Below, piece by piece: positions 31,118 through 42,289 of a stretch of 64,000 nucleotides of DNA. The stretch lies in the NCBI RefSeq assembly GCF_016734765.1, contig NZ_JAERQE010000004.1:124001-188000 (forward strand), given 5' to 3'. The position numbers and the translations under genes were made by a program. Position 1 is the stretch's first letter; every line of letters starts with the position of its first letter. The notes below the pieces were generated by a model. The model had not been told where the DNA came from. It worked only from the letters and a program-made list of their open reading frames with translations, and ran no database searches. Origin of the DNA: Microvirga soli. GTDB lineage: Bacteria > Pseudomonadota > Alphaproteobacteria > Rhizobiales > Beijerinckiaceae.

Positions 31118-31281
31118 GTCATTCCGGGGCCGCGCAGCGGAGCCCGACTGGAAGGGCCGCGCCATAGGCGTGGAAACCCATAACCGCTAACGGTGCAGGC
31201 AGAGGCAGGACATTGATCGCTCTTTCTTGAAACGTCGTGTTTATGGATTCCGGGTTCGGCCTTTGGCCGCCCCGGAATGAC
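31118..31281. repeat. MITE-like inverted repeat, copy A (upstream of bpt)
   Basis: Terminal GTCATTCC / GGAATGAC repeats enclose 164 bases. The inside has CCATAACCGCTAACGG on the left and GAAACGTCGTGTTTATGG on the right, closely matching the copy at 32220-32344. It fills most of the 361-base gap 31044-31404 between the RDD gene and bpt; a bpt promoter must lie in the last 120 bases. No coding capacity seen. Confidence 0.82.
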
Positions 31282-31404
31282 AGTGGCGCCCCACAAAAAC
31301 ACACCCCTGTGACATCCCCCCTCTTTTCCTGGACGTGCCGGACACCAATGTTATTCTTCAAGCGTTGACGAAGCGCTCAAGGTTTCTCCACAAGGCTTTC
31401 CCGA

Positions 31405-32151
31405 TTGACGAGCCAGCCCCGCGACGCACCGCAATTCTACCTCACCTCCCCGTCCGCATGCCCCTACCTGCCGGGCAAGGAGGAGCGAAAAGTTTTTACG
31501 CATATCGTGGGTCGGCGCGGGCGAGAGCTGAACGAGATCCTCACGCAAGGCGGCTTCCGCCGGTCGCAGACCATCGCCTACCGGCCCGCCTGCGACACCT
31601 GCCGGGCCTGCGTGTCGGTCCGGGTTCTGGTGGATGAGTTCGAGCCTTCGGGAAACCTCAAGCGCGTTCTGAAGGACAATGCCGATCTCGTCGGCGAGCC
31701 TCTGCCCAACCGCCCGACATCGGAGCAATATTCCCTGTTTCGCCGCTACGTGGACACCCGCCACGCCGATGGCGGCATGGCTGATATGACGGTGCTCGAC
31801 TACTCCATGATGATCGAGGACAGTCATGTGGACACGAAGCTGATCGAGTACCGCGGGCGCGGGATCGACAGCGGCATCACCGGCAAGGGCTCGGGCGACC
31901 TGATCGCCGTCTGCCTCACCGACGAGATGAGCGACGGCCTCTCCATGGTCTATTCGTTCTACGCCCCGGAGATGCAGCACCGCAGCCTCGGCACCTTCAT
32001 GATCCTCGACCACATCCGCCGTGCCAAGGCGATGGGACTGCCATACCTCTATCTCGGCTACTGGGTCGAGGGCTCCAAGAAGATGGGCTACAAGGCCCGC
32101 TTCACGCCGCAGGAGCGGCTGCTGGCGAATGGCTGGGCGCGGGTGGAGTGA
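31405..32151 (+). CDS. bpt: Aspartate/glutamate leucyltransferase (bacterial ATE1-like)
   Basis: Transfers leucine from leucyl-tRNA to N-terminal Asp or Glu, marking proteins for ClpS/ClpAP in the N-end rule. The protein is 248 residues. TTG at 31405 gives the family start ([16 protein letters not shown]). Conserved cysteines appear in [20 protein letters not shown] and [16 protein letters not shown]; the GNAT-like C-terminus has [19 protein letters not shown]. It sits between two copies of a MITE-like repeat. Confidence 0.9.
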   Translation: MTSQPRDAPQFYLTSPSACPYLPGKEERKVFTHIVGRRGRELNEILTQGGFRRSQTIAYRPACDTCRACVSVRVLVDEFEPSGNLKRVLKDNADLVGEPLPNRPTSEQYSLFRRYVDTRHADGGMADMTVLDYSMMIEDSHVDTKLIEYRGRGIDSGITGKGSGDLIAVCLTDEMSDGLSMVYSFYAPEMQHRSLGTFMILDHIRRAKAMGLPYLYLGYWVEGSKKMGYKARFTPQERLLANGWARVE

Positions 32152-32163
32152 TTTTTCACACCT

Positions 32164-32199
32164 GTCATCCCGGGCGGAGCGCAGCGCAGATCCGGGATC
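32164..32199. repeat. Partial GTCATCCCGG palindrome
   Basis: GTCATCCCGG at the left and CCGGGAT at the right enclose GC-rich sequence. It looks like a shortened relative of the neighbouring MITE-like element and abuts it. It lies 13 bases after the bpt stop. Confidence 0.5.
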
Positions 32200-32219
32200 G
32201 CGAGATCCAGCCTAGTGCT

Positions 32220-32344
32220 GTCATTCCAGGGCCGCGCAGCGGAGCCCGGAATCCATAACCGCTGACGATGCAGAAAGAGGCGCGACGCTGTTCGCTCTCT
32301 TCTGAAACGTCGTGGTTATGGATTCCCGCCTTCGCGGGAATGAC
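32220..32344. repeat. MITE-like inverted repeat, copy B (downstream of bpt)
   Basis: 125 bases with GTCATTCC / GGAATGAC ends. Internal blocks CATAACCGCTGACGATGC and GAAACGTCGTGGTTATGG match copy A with scattered changes, and the two blocks can pair with each other. Copies A and B flank bpt in the same orientation. Confidence 0.82.
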
Positions 32345-32378
32345 AGCGTTGAGGTTCTGGCGCAATGTCCTGGAAGCG

Positions 32379-32407
32379 ATCCCGGATCGGCTTACGCCGT
32401 CCGGGAT
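32379..32407. repeat. ATCCCGGA palindrome at parC 3' end
   Basis: An 8-base perfect stem ATCCCGGA / TCCGGGAT with a 13-base loop lies 15 bases beyond the parC stop. No T tract follows on the minus strand, so it is listed as a repeat rather than a terminator. Confidence 0.55.
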
Positions 32408-32422
32408 GACGTTTCCTGATGA

Positions 32423-34669
<2,247 letters not shown>

Positions 34670-34735
34670 AACTCGAAATCCTCAACTGCGAATCGCTTCT
34701 TATCATCTGAAAAGAGAACATAACAGAAACAAACC

Positions 34736-35467
34736 TCATTCGTCCCCAGCCGTGGCCAGTGCGACGAAACGCGCCCGCTCCTCCGGCGCCCGCTGCCCCT
34801 GGGGGCCGAACACGTTCTGATGCAGGAAGAAGTCGGTGAGCGCAAATCCCTCTCGGATGTCCTCTTCGCGGGGGCGGTTGGCTTTGGTCTGGCCGATCAG
34901 GAAGCCGGGCAGCTTGAGCAGCCGGTCCTTGTAGGGCTCGCCGGCCTCGGCCGAGACGGCCCGCCCGCTCCGGGGCGACACATAGGTCAGGTCCCGCTCC
35001 GTGCCGGTGGCGGCACAGCTGGTGAGATCGAGGCCAAATCCGAGTTCGGTGAGAATGGCGAGCTCGAAGCGCACGAACAGGGCGGGAGCGAGATCGGGGT
35101 CGTCCAGGTGGTCGACCAGGACCGTGAGGGTCTCGAAGAGGGCGAAATGCGGGTCCCGCTCCGGAAAGTAGCGCAGCAGATGGGCGAGCGTCGCCAGGCC
35201 GTAGAGCGCCATGGACGAACCCATGAGGCGTGAGGCGCGCAGGTTCAGGCCTTCGACCTGATAGGTGCCCAAATGCTCGTCGAGTCGCGCCCGCCATGTT
35301 GCCTGCACCGTGTTACCCGGCTGGAGAACTGCCTGAAGGGTCTTGGAGCGTCCGCCATGGACGAGCCCCATGTGCCGGCCGTGCTCGCGCGTCATCAGCT
35401 CGAGAATGACGCTCGACTCGCCGTGCTTGCGGGCGCCGAGAACGACACCTTCGTCAGTCCAATGCAT
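34736..35467 (-). CDS. recO: DNA repair protein RecO
   Basis: Recombination mediator of the RecFOR pathway, helping RecA load onto SSB-coated DNA. It has 243 residues from ATG 35467 (MHWTDEGVVLGARKHGESS), the family start; the frame upstream is not conserved. The OB-fold is N-terminal (MTREHGRHMGLVHGGRS). The usual zinc-finger cysteines are mostly absent, as in many alphaproteobacterial RecO proteins. In relatives it normally follows era directly; here about 4.2 kb intervenes. Confidence 0.92.
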   Translation of the reverse strand: MHWTDEGVVLGARKHGESSVILELMTREHGRHMGLVHGGRSKTLQAVLQPGNTVQATWRARLDEHLGTYQVEGLNLRASRLMGSSMALYGLATLAHLLRYFPERDPHFALFETLTVLVDHLDDPDLAPALFVRFELAILTELGFGLDLTSCAATGTERDLTYVSPRSGRAVSAEAGEPYKDRLLKLPGFLIGQTKANRPREEDIREGFALTDFFLHQNVFGPQGQRAPEERARFVALATAGDE

Positions 35468-35597
35468 CGGTCGCTGTGGCCTTCGGAAAAGAGATCTGCC
35501 GGAATCCTGATGTAAGCATTCAGGGGGCATTCAGCCATGGTTTTCAACCATATCCGGCAACTTCTAAAATTCTGTTGCAAAAGCAGAATCCGCCCTG

Positions 35598-35620
35598 AGG
35601 GGGGAACCATAATCCCCCCT
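35598..35620 (+). promoter_or_regulatory. GC-rich hairpin in leader of OmpA-family gene
   Basis: AGGGGGGA / TCCCCCCT is an 8-base perfect stem with a 7-base loop, about 47 bases upstream of the start at 35667. It could be a 5'-UTR structure or a terminator for readthrough; no long T tract follows. Confidence 0.4.
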
Positions 35621-35666
35621 TCACATTGTCGAACACCTTAGTGTGTCTAGTGATGAATTGAGGATC

Positions 35667-37523
35667 ATGAAACTCTCCAGCCTGTTTCTAGCAAGCACCG
35701 CCCTTCCCCTGATGCTGCTGCCGGCGAACGTATCGGCGCTCCAGCCTGAAGCCGCAGCGCCCATTGTGATCGCCCAGGCTGGACCGAGTGCAGACGAGGA
35801 GCTGCCGCCCGGCGCCCGTCCGAGGCGCCAAGGCCAGCAGGATGGGGATGCACCCCGTCGTGGCGGCCAGGGTCAGGAGCGCAGGCAGGGCGGCCAGGAC
35901 GCCGGTGGCCCCGGCGCTTCCGAGGAGCGCGGACCGCGTTCGCCGCGGGGCGCAGGCCCGGCGGAGCGTGGCGGTCCCGATGGACCGCGCGGCTCACGCG
36001 CAACCGACTCCGAGGACGCTCCGCCACCGCGTCGAGGTGCGGCGCAGCCCGCCGAGCGGCCCACGCCGCCCTCCGGCACGGCACCGGCCACTCCGGCGCG
36101 CCCTGCAGAGCAGGCACCGGCAGAACGCACCCGGCCTTCCGCCGAGACACCCGAGAGACCAGCTCGCCCGGCTGCCCAGGAGCGCGAACGGAACCGTGAT
36201 CGTCCCACCGGGGAGCGCGAGCGTCCCCGCCAGCAATCGCCTGCGGCCGAAACGCCGCCCAGTACACCCGCTCCGGCGGCTCAGCCGGCAACGCCTCCGG
36301 CACCGGCCCAGCAACGGCCTGCTGCGGGCGCGCCCCGCCCAACCGATGCGGAGCGGCCAGCCCGGCCGGGGGACACCGAACGGCCAGACCGCCAGCGCGC
36401 CCGCGAACAGCGGCCCGGCCAGGATACGCCCGCCACGACCACAGCCCCGACGGCGCCCGCCCCGGCTGCTCCAACGGCCGCACCAACAGCTCCCGCGGCT
36501 CCAGCACCAGCAGCTCCTGCAACGCGAGCCCAGCCCACGGCACCAGCCCAGACTGCGCCTCAGCAGGCGGCGCCTGCCACGACACAGCCTTTGGATGCCT
36601 CTCGCGTCCGCATCGAGGACCTTCGCCGCGAGCGCCGGGAACGTCGTGAAGGCGGCCGGGTCATCATCGAGGAGCCGGGCAACCGCACGATCGTTCGCCA
36701 GGGCAATGAAGTCATCATCCGCAGCGACGAGACCGAGCGCTTCCGCCGCACCTATCGCGACGCCGACATCCGCGTGGAGCGGCGCGGCAGCAACGAGGAG
36801 GTCACGATCGTGCGCCGCCCCGACGGCTCCGAGATTCTCACGGTGCGCGACGAGGACGGAAACCTCATCCGCCGCGTGAGGCGCGAGCCCGCGGGCCGGG
36901 AGGTCGTGCTCATCGAGAACCGGCGCGGCGGCATCGAGCGCCGTCCGGGTTACGGCTATATGGAGGAGGAGGTCATCCGCCTGCCGCCTCCGAACGTACG
37001 GATCCCGCGCGAGCGCTACATCGTCGAGACGGAGCGCGCCTCACGGGCCGATATCGTCGAAGCCTTCACGGCCCCACCGGTCGAGCGGGTCGAGCGGGCT
37101 TACACCCTCGACGAGATCCGCCGCAGCCAGCCCCTGCGCCAGCGCATGCCGCGGGTCGACCTCGACACGATCACCTTCGAGTTCGGCTCCTGGGAACTGC
37201 CTGCGGATCAGATCGATCAGTTGCGGGTGATTGCGGAAGGCCTGCGCGAGGCGATCTCCCGCAACCCGAACGAGATCTTCCTGGTCGAGGGTCACACCGA
37301 CGCGGTCGGGGCGGACGAGGACAACCTCACCCTCTCAGACCGTCGCGCGGAAACCATTGCCACGATCCTCACGCAGCGCTTCCAGATCCCGGCCGAAAAC
37401 CTGACCACTCAGGGCTACGGCGAGCAGTATCTCAAGGTGGCGACGGAAGCCCCCGAGCAGCAAAACCGCCGCGTAACCCTGCGCCGGATCACCCCGCTGC
37501 TGCAGGGTCAGAACCAGCAGTAA
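35667..37523 (+). CDS. OmpA-family protein with long Pro/Ala/Arg-rich linker
   Basis: A 618-residue secreted protein from ATG 35667, with GAGG before it and a signal peptide (KLSSLFLASTALPLMLLP). Residues from about 40 to 310 are low-complexity Pro/Ala/Arg/Glu. A charged region of Arg/Glu-rich repeats follows (RIEDLRRERRERREGGRVII; ERFRRTYRDADIRVERRGSN). The C-terminal 120 residues are an OmpA peptidoglycan-binding domain: LVEGHTDAVGADEDNLTLSD and AENLTTQGYGEQYLKV. It probably links the envelope to peptidoglycan. The linker is very GC-rich and repetitive. Confidence 0.87.
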   Translation: MKLSSLFLASTALPLMLLPANVSALQPEAAAPIVIAQAGPSADEELPPGARPRRQGQQDGDAPRRGGQGQERRQGGQDAGGPGASEERGPRSPRGAGPAERGGPDGPRGSRATDSEDAPPPRRGAAQPAERPTPPSGTAPATPARPAEQAPAERTRPSAETPERPARPAAQERERNRDRPTGERERPRQQSPAAETPPSTPAPAAQPATPPAPAQQRPAAGAPRPTDAERPARPGDTERPDRQRAREQRPGQDTPATTTAPTAPAPAAPTAAPTAPAAPAPAAPATRAQPTAPAQTAPQQAAPATTQPLDASRVRIEDLRRERRERREGGRVIIEEPGNRTIVRQGNEVIIRSDETERFRRTYRDADIRVERRGSNEEVTIVRRPDGSEILTVRDEDGNLIRRVRREPAGREVVLIENRRGGIERRPGYGYMEEEVIRLPPPNVRIPRERYIVETERASRADIVEAFTAPPVERVERAYTLDEIRRSQPLRQRMPRVDLDTITFEFGSWELPADQIDQLRVIAEGLREAISRNPNEIFLVEGHTDAVGADEDNLTLSDRRAETIATILTQRFQIPAENLTTQGYGEQYLKVATEAPEQQNRRVTLRRITPLLQGQNQQ

Positions 37524-37531
37524 AACCAAAG

Positions 37532-37562
37532 ACCGGGAGGGCCCTCACCCTCCCGGTTTTTT
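37532..37562 (+). terminator. Terminator of OmpA-family gene
   Basis: A perfect 10-base stem ACCGGGAGGG / CCCTCCCGGT with a 6-base loop and a six-T tail begins 9 bases after the stop. The downstream minus-strand cyclase gene ends 14 bases beyond it. Confidence 0.93.
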
Positions 37563-37575
37563 ATTTGGGCAGCCC

Positions 37576-39351
37576 TCACTCCGGCAGGCCTGTCTGCCGC
37601 AGCCCCTCGGCGAACCGGCTCATCGCTTCCCGGCTGAAGGCCATGGCCTGAAGAATGTCGACGATCCGAATCCCAGGATAGCCTTTGACCAGTTCAGCGA
37701 CACTTTCCCGTGCCTTGTCGGCCTCTCCCGCCAGAGCGTAGGCGGGCGCGAGGGTGCGATGGATCCAGGCGGTCTTCGGCTTGCTCATGAGCGCCTTTTC
37801 CTGCCATTGCGCGGCAAGATCGTATCGTCTCGCGATGAAGTGGGCGCAGCCGATGCCTATTTCGCAGTTGAACGCCATCGGATCGAAGGGGCTCAGGCGC
37901 AGGGAGCGCTCGAAATGCTCGATCGCGACCTCCGGGTCGTCATGGTAATTGCGCAGCCAGCCGCTGCGATTCCAGGCCCAGGCCGAGTTGGGATCCAGGG
38001 ACAGAGCCCGCTCCAGCATTGAGGTGGCGCGCTGGAACTCCCGTGTGATCGTGAGGGCAGCACCAAGCACCGTGAGGATGAAGGGATCTTCGTGGGCCAG
38101 GGCCGCTGCGGCTTGAGCTTGGCGCAGGGTCTCGCGCTTGTCATCCTCAAGGTTCTTCGACCAGTTGTAGACGATCCGCTGACCACGACACCAGGCGGCC
38201 ATGGCCATGGCGAGCGGGTAGCCCGGATCAAGAAGAAGTGCCTTGTCCAGGAGCCGGGCCGCCTCCTTGTTGGCCTCGTATTCCAGAGCCCATACATAGG
38301 GCAGAGCACGCATCACGAGATCGTATGCGTCGAGGTTCTCGGGTCGCTTGCGCCTGGCACGCTCAATTTCGGCCGTTCTGATCGACGGCTGGATGGATCC
38401 GACGACACTGGCGGTGATCCGATCCTGGAGATCGAACACATCCTCGACGACGCCATCGTAATGCTCGGCCCAGAGATGCATTCCGGTGCTCGCATCGACC
38501 AGTTGCGCCGTGATGCGAATTCTCGGCCCTGAGCGCCTGACGCTGCCCTCCAGAACATAGCGGACACCCAGTTCCCGGCCGATCTGCTGGACGCTGACAA
38601 CACGGCTCTTGTAGGCGAAGGTCGAGTTCCGGGCGATGACGAAGAACGACTTGAAGCGCGACAGGGCTGCGATGATGTCCTCGACGATGCCGTCGGCGAA
38701 GTATTCCTGTTCGGGATCCTTGCTGATGTTGACGAAGGGCAGAACCGCAATGGAGGGCCCTTCCGGATGAGCGCTGGCGGGCCGCCGCTCCCCGGACCGC
38801 TGCGCCGTGTCCATCCCTTCGAGGAGGCAGAAAACCCTGATCGGCCGCCCGATGTTCTTGAAATGATGCTCGCCACGATCTTCGAACGCGTAGGCAAGCT
38901 TGCCTCTGACCTCTTCGTAGACCTTGCCCGAAAGGCAGATGCCGCCGGGCAGCGCCATCTTCTGCAGCCTGGCGGCGACATTCACACCGTCGCCGAAGAT
39001 GTCCCCGTCCTCCTCGACCATGATGTCGCCGATATTGATGCCGACACGAAGCTGAAGCGGCTTGGCATCCGTCTTCCCCGGGCTTCGGGTAACGGCTTCC
39101 TGAAGATCCATCGCGCAACGGACAGCATCGACGGGGCTTGCAAACTCGACCAGAAATCCATCCCCGATCGTCTTCACCAGCCGCCCGTGATGGATGCGAA
39201 TGCGAGGCTCGATAACTTGACGCCGGAGATCCCTGAGGCGGCTGAGAGTGCCTTCCTCGTCCTTGGACATAAGATCGGAATAGCCCACCACGTCAGCGGC
39301 GAGGACAGCTGCGAGACGCCTTTGCGCCGTCTGGTCAGAAGAGCTGCTCAT
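37576..39351 (-). CDS. Class III adenylate/guanylate cyclase with TolB-like and TPR domains
   Basis: A 591-residue cytoplasmic protein from ATG 39351, with GGAGAGG upstream. Residues 1 to about 180 form a class III cyclase: AADVVGYSDLM (metal Asp), RLVKTIGDGFLVEF (Lys and second Asp) and GDGVNVAARLQ (Asn and Arg). A TolB-like domain follows (IAVLPFVNISKDPEQEYFAD, GVRYVLEGSVRRSGPRIRIT), then TPR-type repeats to the end. All key cyclase residues seem present, so activity is plausible. No transmembrane helix is evident. The same TolB/TPR chassis occurs in the gene at 61182. Confidence 0.9.
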   Translation of the reverse strand: MSSSSDQTAQRRLAAVLAADVVGYSDLMSKDEEGTLSRLRDLRRQVIEPRIRIHHGRLVKTIGDGFLVEFASPVDAVRCAMDLQEAVTRSPGKTDAKPLQLRVGINIGDIMVEEDGDIFGDGVNVAARLQKMALPGGICLSGKVYEEVRGKLAYAFEDRGEHHFKNIGRPIRVFCLLEGMDTAQRSGERRPASAHPEGPSIAVLPFVNISKDPEQEYFADGIVEDIIAALSRFKSFFVIARNSTFAYKSRVVSVQQIGRELGVRYVLEGSVRRSGPRIRITAQLVDASTGMHLWAEHYDGVVEDVFDLQDRITASVVGSIQPSIRTAEIERARRKRPENLDAYDLVMRALPYVWALEYEANKEAARLLDKALLLDPGYPLAMAMAAWCRGQRIVYNWSKNLEDDKRETLRQAQAAAALAHEDPFILTVLGAALTITREFQRATSMLERALSLDPNSAWAWNRSGWLRNYHDDPEVAIEHFERSLRLSPFDPMAFNCEIGIGCAHFIARRYDLAAQWQEKALMSKPKTAWIHRTLAPAYALAGEADKARESVAELVKGYPGIRIVDILQAMAFSREAMSRFAEGLRQTGLPE

Positions 39352-39486
39352 GGCCTCTCCGGGACGTCGACGCTGAAACGGCTGGAACGCAACGTTAGGA
39401 AGGCTGTGTCCGGGGACGAAGCGGCTTTCCATCAACCTTCATGTTAAAGCCCTGCGGTTCATCTGGTTGCGTCCTAAAGATGCATG

Positions 39487-39508
39487 AATCCATGTAAATT
39501 AATGGATT
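39487..39508. promoter_or_regulatory. AATCCAT...ATGGATT palindrome upstream of cyclase gene
   Basis: A 7-base perfect inverted repeat around an AT-rich 8-base centre, 136 bases upstream of the cyclase start. It lies in an AT-rich patch of the 348-base gap 39352-39699 (cyclase start to era stop), which otherwise shows only the palindrome at 39604. It may be an operator; no regulator is identified. Confidence 0.35.
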
Positions 39509-39603
39509 TCGTGCCCTCGGACGTTGATTTCGGGCCAGAGCAGCGGCCCAGCCCGAATGAACGGGTGCTGACCCGACCACCGCGTTGACAATTTTAGACA
39601 GCG

Positions 39604-39626
39604 ATCACCGGCACAAGGCCGGTGAT
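39604..39626. repeat. ATCACCGGC...GCCGGTGAT palindrome, copy 1
   Basis: A 9-base perfect stem around ACAAG. The whole 23-base unit is identical to the one at 43693-43715. It lies beyond the era stop and could serve as a 3' end structure for era. Confidence 0.8.
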
Positions 39627-39699
39627 GGCGGGGGCAAATGGCCGGACAAGGACTATCGCGACGGAGCGTTTTACGGGGATCAGAGACCCGAACGACGTT

Positions 39700-40614
39700 C
39701 TAGCCCCGTGGGAACTCCAGGCCCATCTCGCGGTAGCGCTCGGGATCGTCGCTCCAGTTCTCGCGCACCTTCACGAAGATGAAGAGGTGAACGGGCGACT
39801 CGGCGATCTCGGCGATCTCCTTGCGGGCCGACTGGCCGATGGCCTTGATGGTCTGCCCACCCTTGCCGAGCACGATCTTGCGCTGGCTGTCGCGCTCCAC
39901 GAATACCGTCTGCTCGATGCGCACCGACCCGTCGGGCCGCACCTGCCACTGATCCGTCTCGACGGTGGACTGGTAGGGCAACTCCTCGTGCAGGCGCTCG
40001 TAGATCTTCTCGCGGGTGATCTCGGCTGCCAGCATGCGCAGGGGCGCGTCGGAAATCTGGTCTTCCGGATAGAGCCACGGCCCTTCCGGCATCATCTGCG
40101 CCAGCTGGCGCTTCATGGTCTCGATCCCGTCGCCCTTGAGGGCCGAGATCATGAAGGTATGGGCGAACGGCACCATCTCGTTGAGCTTGGCGGCCATCTC
40201 CAGGAGTCGCGAGCGCTCGATCAGATCGATCTTGTTGAGGATCAGCACCTTCGGACGCTTCAGCTCCGGCAGCTTGGCGAGGATCGCCTCGGCCTCCTCG
40301 TCGATGCCCTTACGCACGTCGAGCAGGAGGGCGATCACGTCGGCATCCCCAGCCCCACCCCAGGCCGAGGTGACCATGGCCCGGTCAAGGCGGCGCTTCG
40401 GCTTGAAGATGCCAGGTGTGTCCACGAAGATGAGCTGCGCCTCGCCCTCGATGGCAATGCCACGCACCAGGGCCCGCGTGGTCTGCACCTTGCGGGACAC
40501 AATGGAGACCTTGGAGCCGACGAGCGAATTCAGCAGCGTCGACTTGCCCGCATTCGGGGCGCCGATGAGAGCGACGAAACCGGCCTTGGTGTTGGTTTGC
40601 TCAGGCTGTTCCAT
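39700..40614 (-). CDS. era: GTPase Era
   Basis: Essential GTPase that binds 16S rRNA 3' end during 30S maturation. It has 304 residues. G motifs: GAPNAGKSTLLNSLVG (G1), DTPGIF (G3) and LNKIDL (G4); the C-terminal KH domain shows LGKGGQTIKAIGQSARKEI. It overlaps the end of rnc by 14 bases, the standard alphaproteobacterial rnc-era pair. Confidence 0.96.
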   Translation of the reverse strand: MEQPEQTNTKAGFVALIGAPNAGKSTLLNSLVGSKVSIVSRKVQTTRALVRGIAIEGEAQLIFVDTPGIFKPKRRLDRAMVTSAWGGAGDADVIALLLDVRKGIDEEAEAILAKLPELKRPKVLILNKIDLIERSRLLEMAAKLNEMVPFAHTFMISALKGDGIETMKRQLAQMMPEGPWLYPEDQISDAPLRMLAAEITREKIYERLHEELPYQSTVETDQWQVRPDGSVRIEQTVFVERDSQRKIVLGKGGQTIKAIGQSARKEIAEIAESPVHLFIFVKVRENWSDDPERYREMGLEFPRG

Positions 40615-41311
40615 GCTCTTCCTCCGTCCAGACGCCCTCTCTCAAGAGAAGGCTTCGCGCCGCCGCCTGTTCCGCGATGCGCTTCGATGTGCCGAGGCCG
40701 AACTCGGTTTCCGCGCCCTTGACCTTCACCATCACCCGGAACTTCGGCGCGTGGTCCGGCCCGGTCTGCTCCGCGATCGAATAGGTCGGCGGCGGCAGGC
40801 CGCGCCCTTGCGCCCATTCCTGCAGGGCACTCTTGGGATCGCGGAGCGGACGGCGGGGCGCCTCCAGCAATGGCTGGAAGGCGCGCTCGACAACCCCGCG
40901 GGCGGCCTCGTAGCCGCCATCCAGGAACGCTGCTCCGATGATCGCCTCGCAGACGTCCGCCAGGATTGTCTGGTTGCGCCGCTCGCCCGCATGAGCCTCG
41001 CCGGCGCCGAGCTTGAGATAAGGGCCTATGTCCCACGCGATGGCGATCTCGGCGCAGCTTTCGCGCCGCACGAGTTCGGCCAGGCGCCGGGACAGCTCGC
41101 CCTCGGGGGCGCCCGGGAAGGTGCGGTAGAGCAGGTCGGCGATGGCGAGGCCAAGCACCCGATCGCCTAAGAATTCCAGCCTCTGATAGCTTTGCCCATC
41201 GGCCTTGGGAGCGCTGACATGGGTCAGCGCCTCGTCCAGGAGCGCAGGATTCTCAAAATGGTAGCCGAGCTTGTTCAGAAGCTCATCGAGGTTCGGCTTA
41301 CGGCGTGCCAC
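40601..41311 (-). CDS. rnc: Ribonuclease III
   Basis: Double-strand-specific endoribonuclease processing rRNA precursors. It has 236 residues. The catalytic signature reads QRLEFLGDRVLGLAIADLLY, with a second acidic cluster in ADVCEAIIGAAFLDGG. The C-terminal double-strand RNA-binding domain begins near residue 160 (DPKSALQEWAQGRGLPPPTY). It lies 3 bases after lepB. Confidence 0.96.
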   Translation of the reverse strand: MARRKPNLDELLNKLGYHFENPALLDEALTHVSAPKADGQSYQRLEFLGDRVLGLAIADLLYRTFPGAPEGELSRRLAELVRRESCAEIAIAWDIGPYLKLGAGEAHAGERRNQTILADVCEAIIGAAFLDGGYEAARGVVERAFQPLLEAPRRPLRDPKSALQEWAQGRGLPPPTYSIAEQTGPDHAPKFRVMVKVKGAETEFGLGTSKRIAEQAAARSLLLREGVWTEEEHGTA

Positions 41312-41314
41312 GGG

Positions 41315-42091
41315 TCAGCGGATCCCCTCGAAGAGACGGTTCCAGCGGATCTTCTGCGGCCATTCCCACGGACGCCACAGGGATGCGGTCTCGTCGATCG
41401 AGAAGAAGATGATTTCGGCCCGGCCCACGAGATTCTCGAACGGCACCTGCCCGACGCTCGCGTCGTCGCGGGAATCCGTCGAGTTGTCCCGGTTGTCGCC
41501 CATCATGAAGAAGTGGCCGGGCTGCACCGTGTAGACATTGGTGTTGTCCCAGTAGCCGCGATCATTGTCGCGCTCGATGACGAAATGGGACACGCCACCG
41601 GGGAGCGTCTCCCGGAACTGGGGAACGCTGACGGTGCGGCCGTAGAGGTCGGTGGTCTTGTAGTCCTCCACCCGCTCGCGCTGGACCGGCTGGCCGTTGA
41701 TGTGCAGCACGCCGCTGATCACCTGGATCTTGTCGCCGGGAAGGCCGATTACGCGCTTGATGTAATCCGTCGAGTTGTCCTTCGGCAGCTTGAACACCGC
41801 AATCTCGCCGCGCTTGGGCTCGGAGCCGAAGATGCGGCCGGAGAAGATGGCCGGGCTGAAGGGGATCGAGTGCTTGGAATAGCCGTAGGAATATTTCGAG
41901 ACGAACAGGTAGTCGCCGATCAGCAGGGTCGGGATGAGGGAGCCCGACGGGATGTTGAAGGGCTGGAACAGTACGGTGCGCACGACCACCGCGATCAGAA
42001 GCGCCTGGATGATGACCTTGATCGTTTCCCAGAGACCGCCTTCTTCGTTCTTCACGGTGCTACCTACGTATTTGCCGGTTTTTTCGCTCAC
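41315..42091 (-). CDS. lepB: Signal peptidase I
   Basis: Inner-membrane Ser/Lys protease that removes signal peptides. The protein is 258 residues from GTG 42091 (VSEKTGKYVG), the start that fits relatives; an ATG at 42184 would add 31 unconserved residues. A single N-terminal helix is at about 21-38. The catalytic serine is S51 in NIPSGSLIPTLLIGD, with Leu where PSGSM is usual. The lysine K112 is in DYIKRVIGLPGDKI, and the box GDNRDNSTDSRD is intact. Confidence 0.94.
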   Translation of the reverse strand: MSEKTGKYVGSTVKNEEGGLWETIKVIIQALLIAVVVRTVLFQPFNIPSGSLIPTLLIGDYLFVSKYSYGYSKHSIPFSPAIFSGRIFGSEPKRGEIAVFKLPKDNSTDYIKRVIGLPGDKIQVISGVLHINGQPVQRERVEDYKTTDLYGRTVSVPQFRETLPGGVSHFVIERDNDRGYWDNTNVYTVQPGHFFMMGDNRDNSTDSRDDASVGQVPFENLVGRAEIIFFSIDETASLWRPWEWPQKIRWNRLFEGIR

Positions 42092-42289
42092 GTCGCTCGA
42101 CCTATGCTCTTTGGACGGGGCAGCTCCTGCCGCCGTCCTGTGCTGTGACAGTCGAGAGGGGTTTGCACTCAGCCCCGGGTGCAAGCCTCTCTCGATATCG
42201 TCGTTGCGGCACCTGATTGCGACCGGGAAGGCCGCTTTGCCGCGCCATGCTCTAACCTAAGCCGCGTCCTGCCGCAACGCAGCCCCGTC

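Noticed and set aside
39585-39590. Perfect TTGACA on the plus strand
   Set aside because: No -10 element at 16-18 bases and no plus-strand gene downstream for kilobases.
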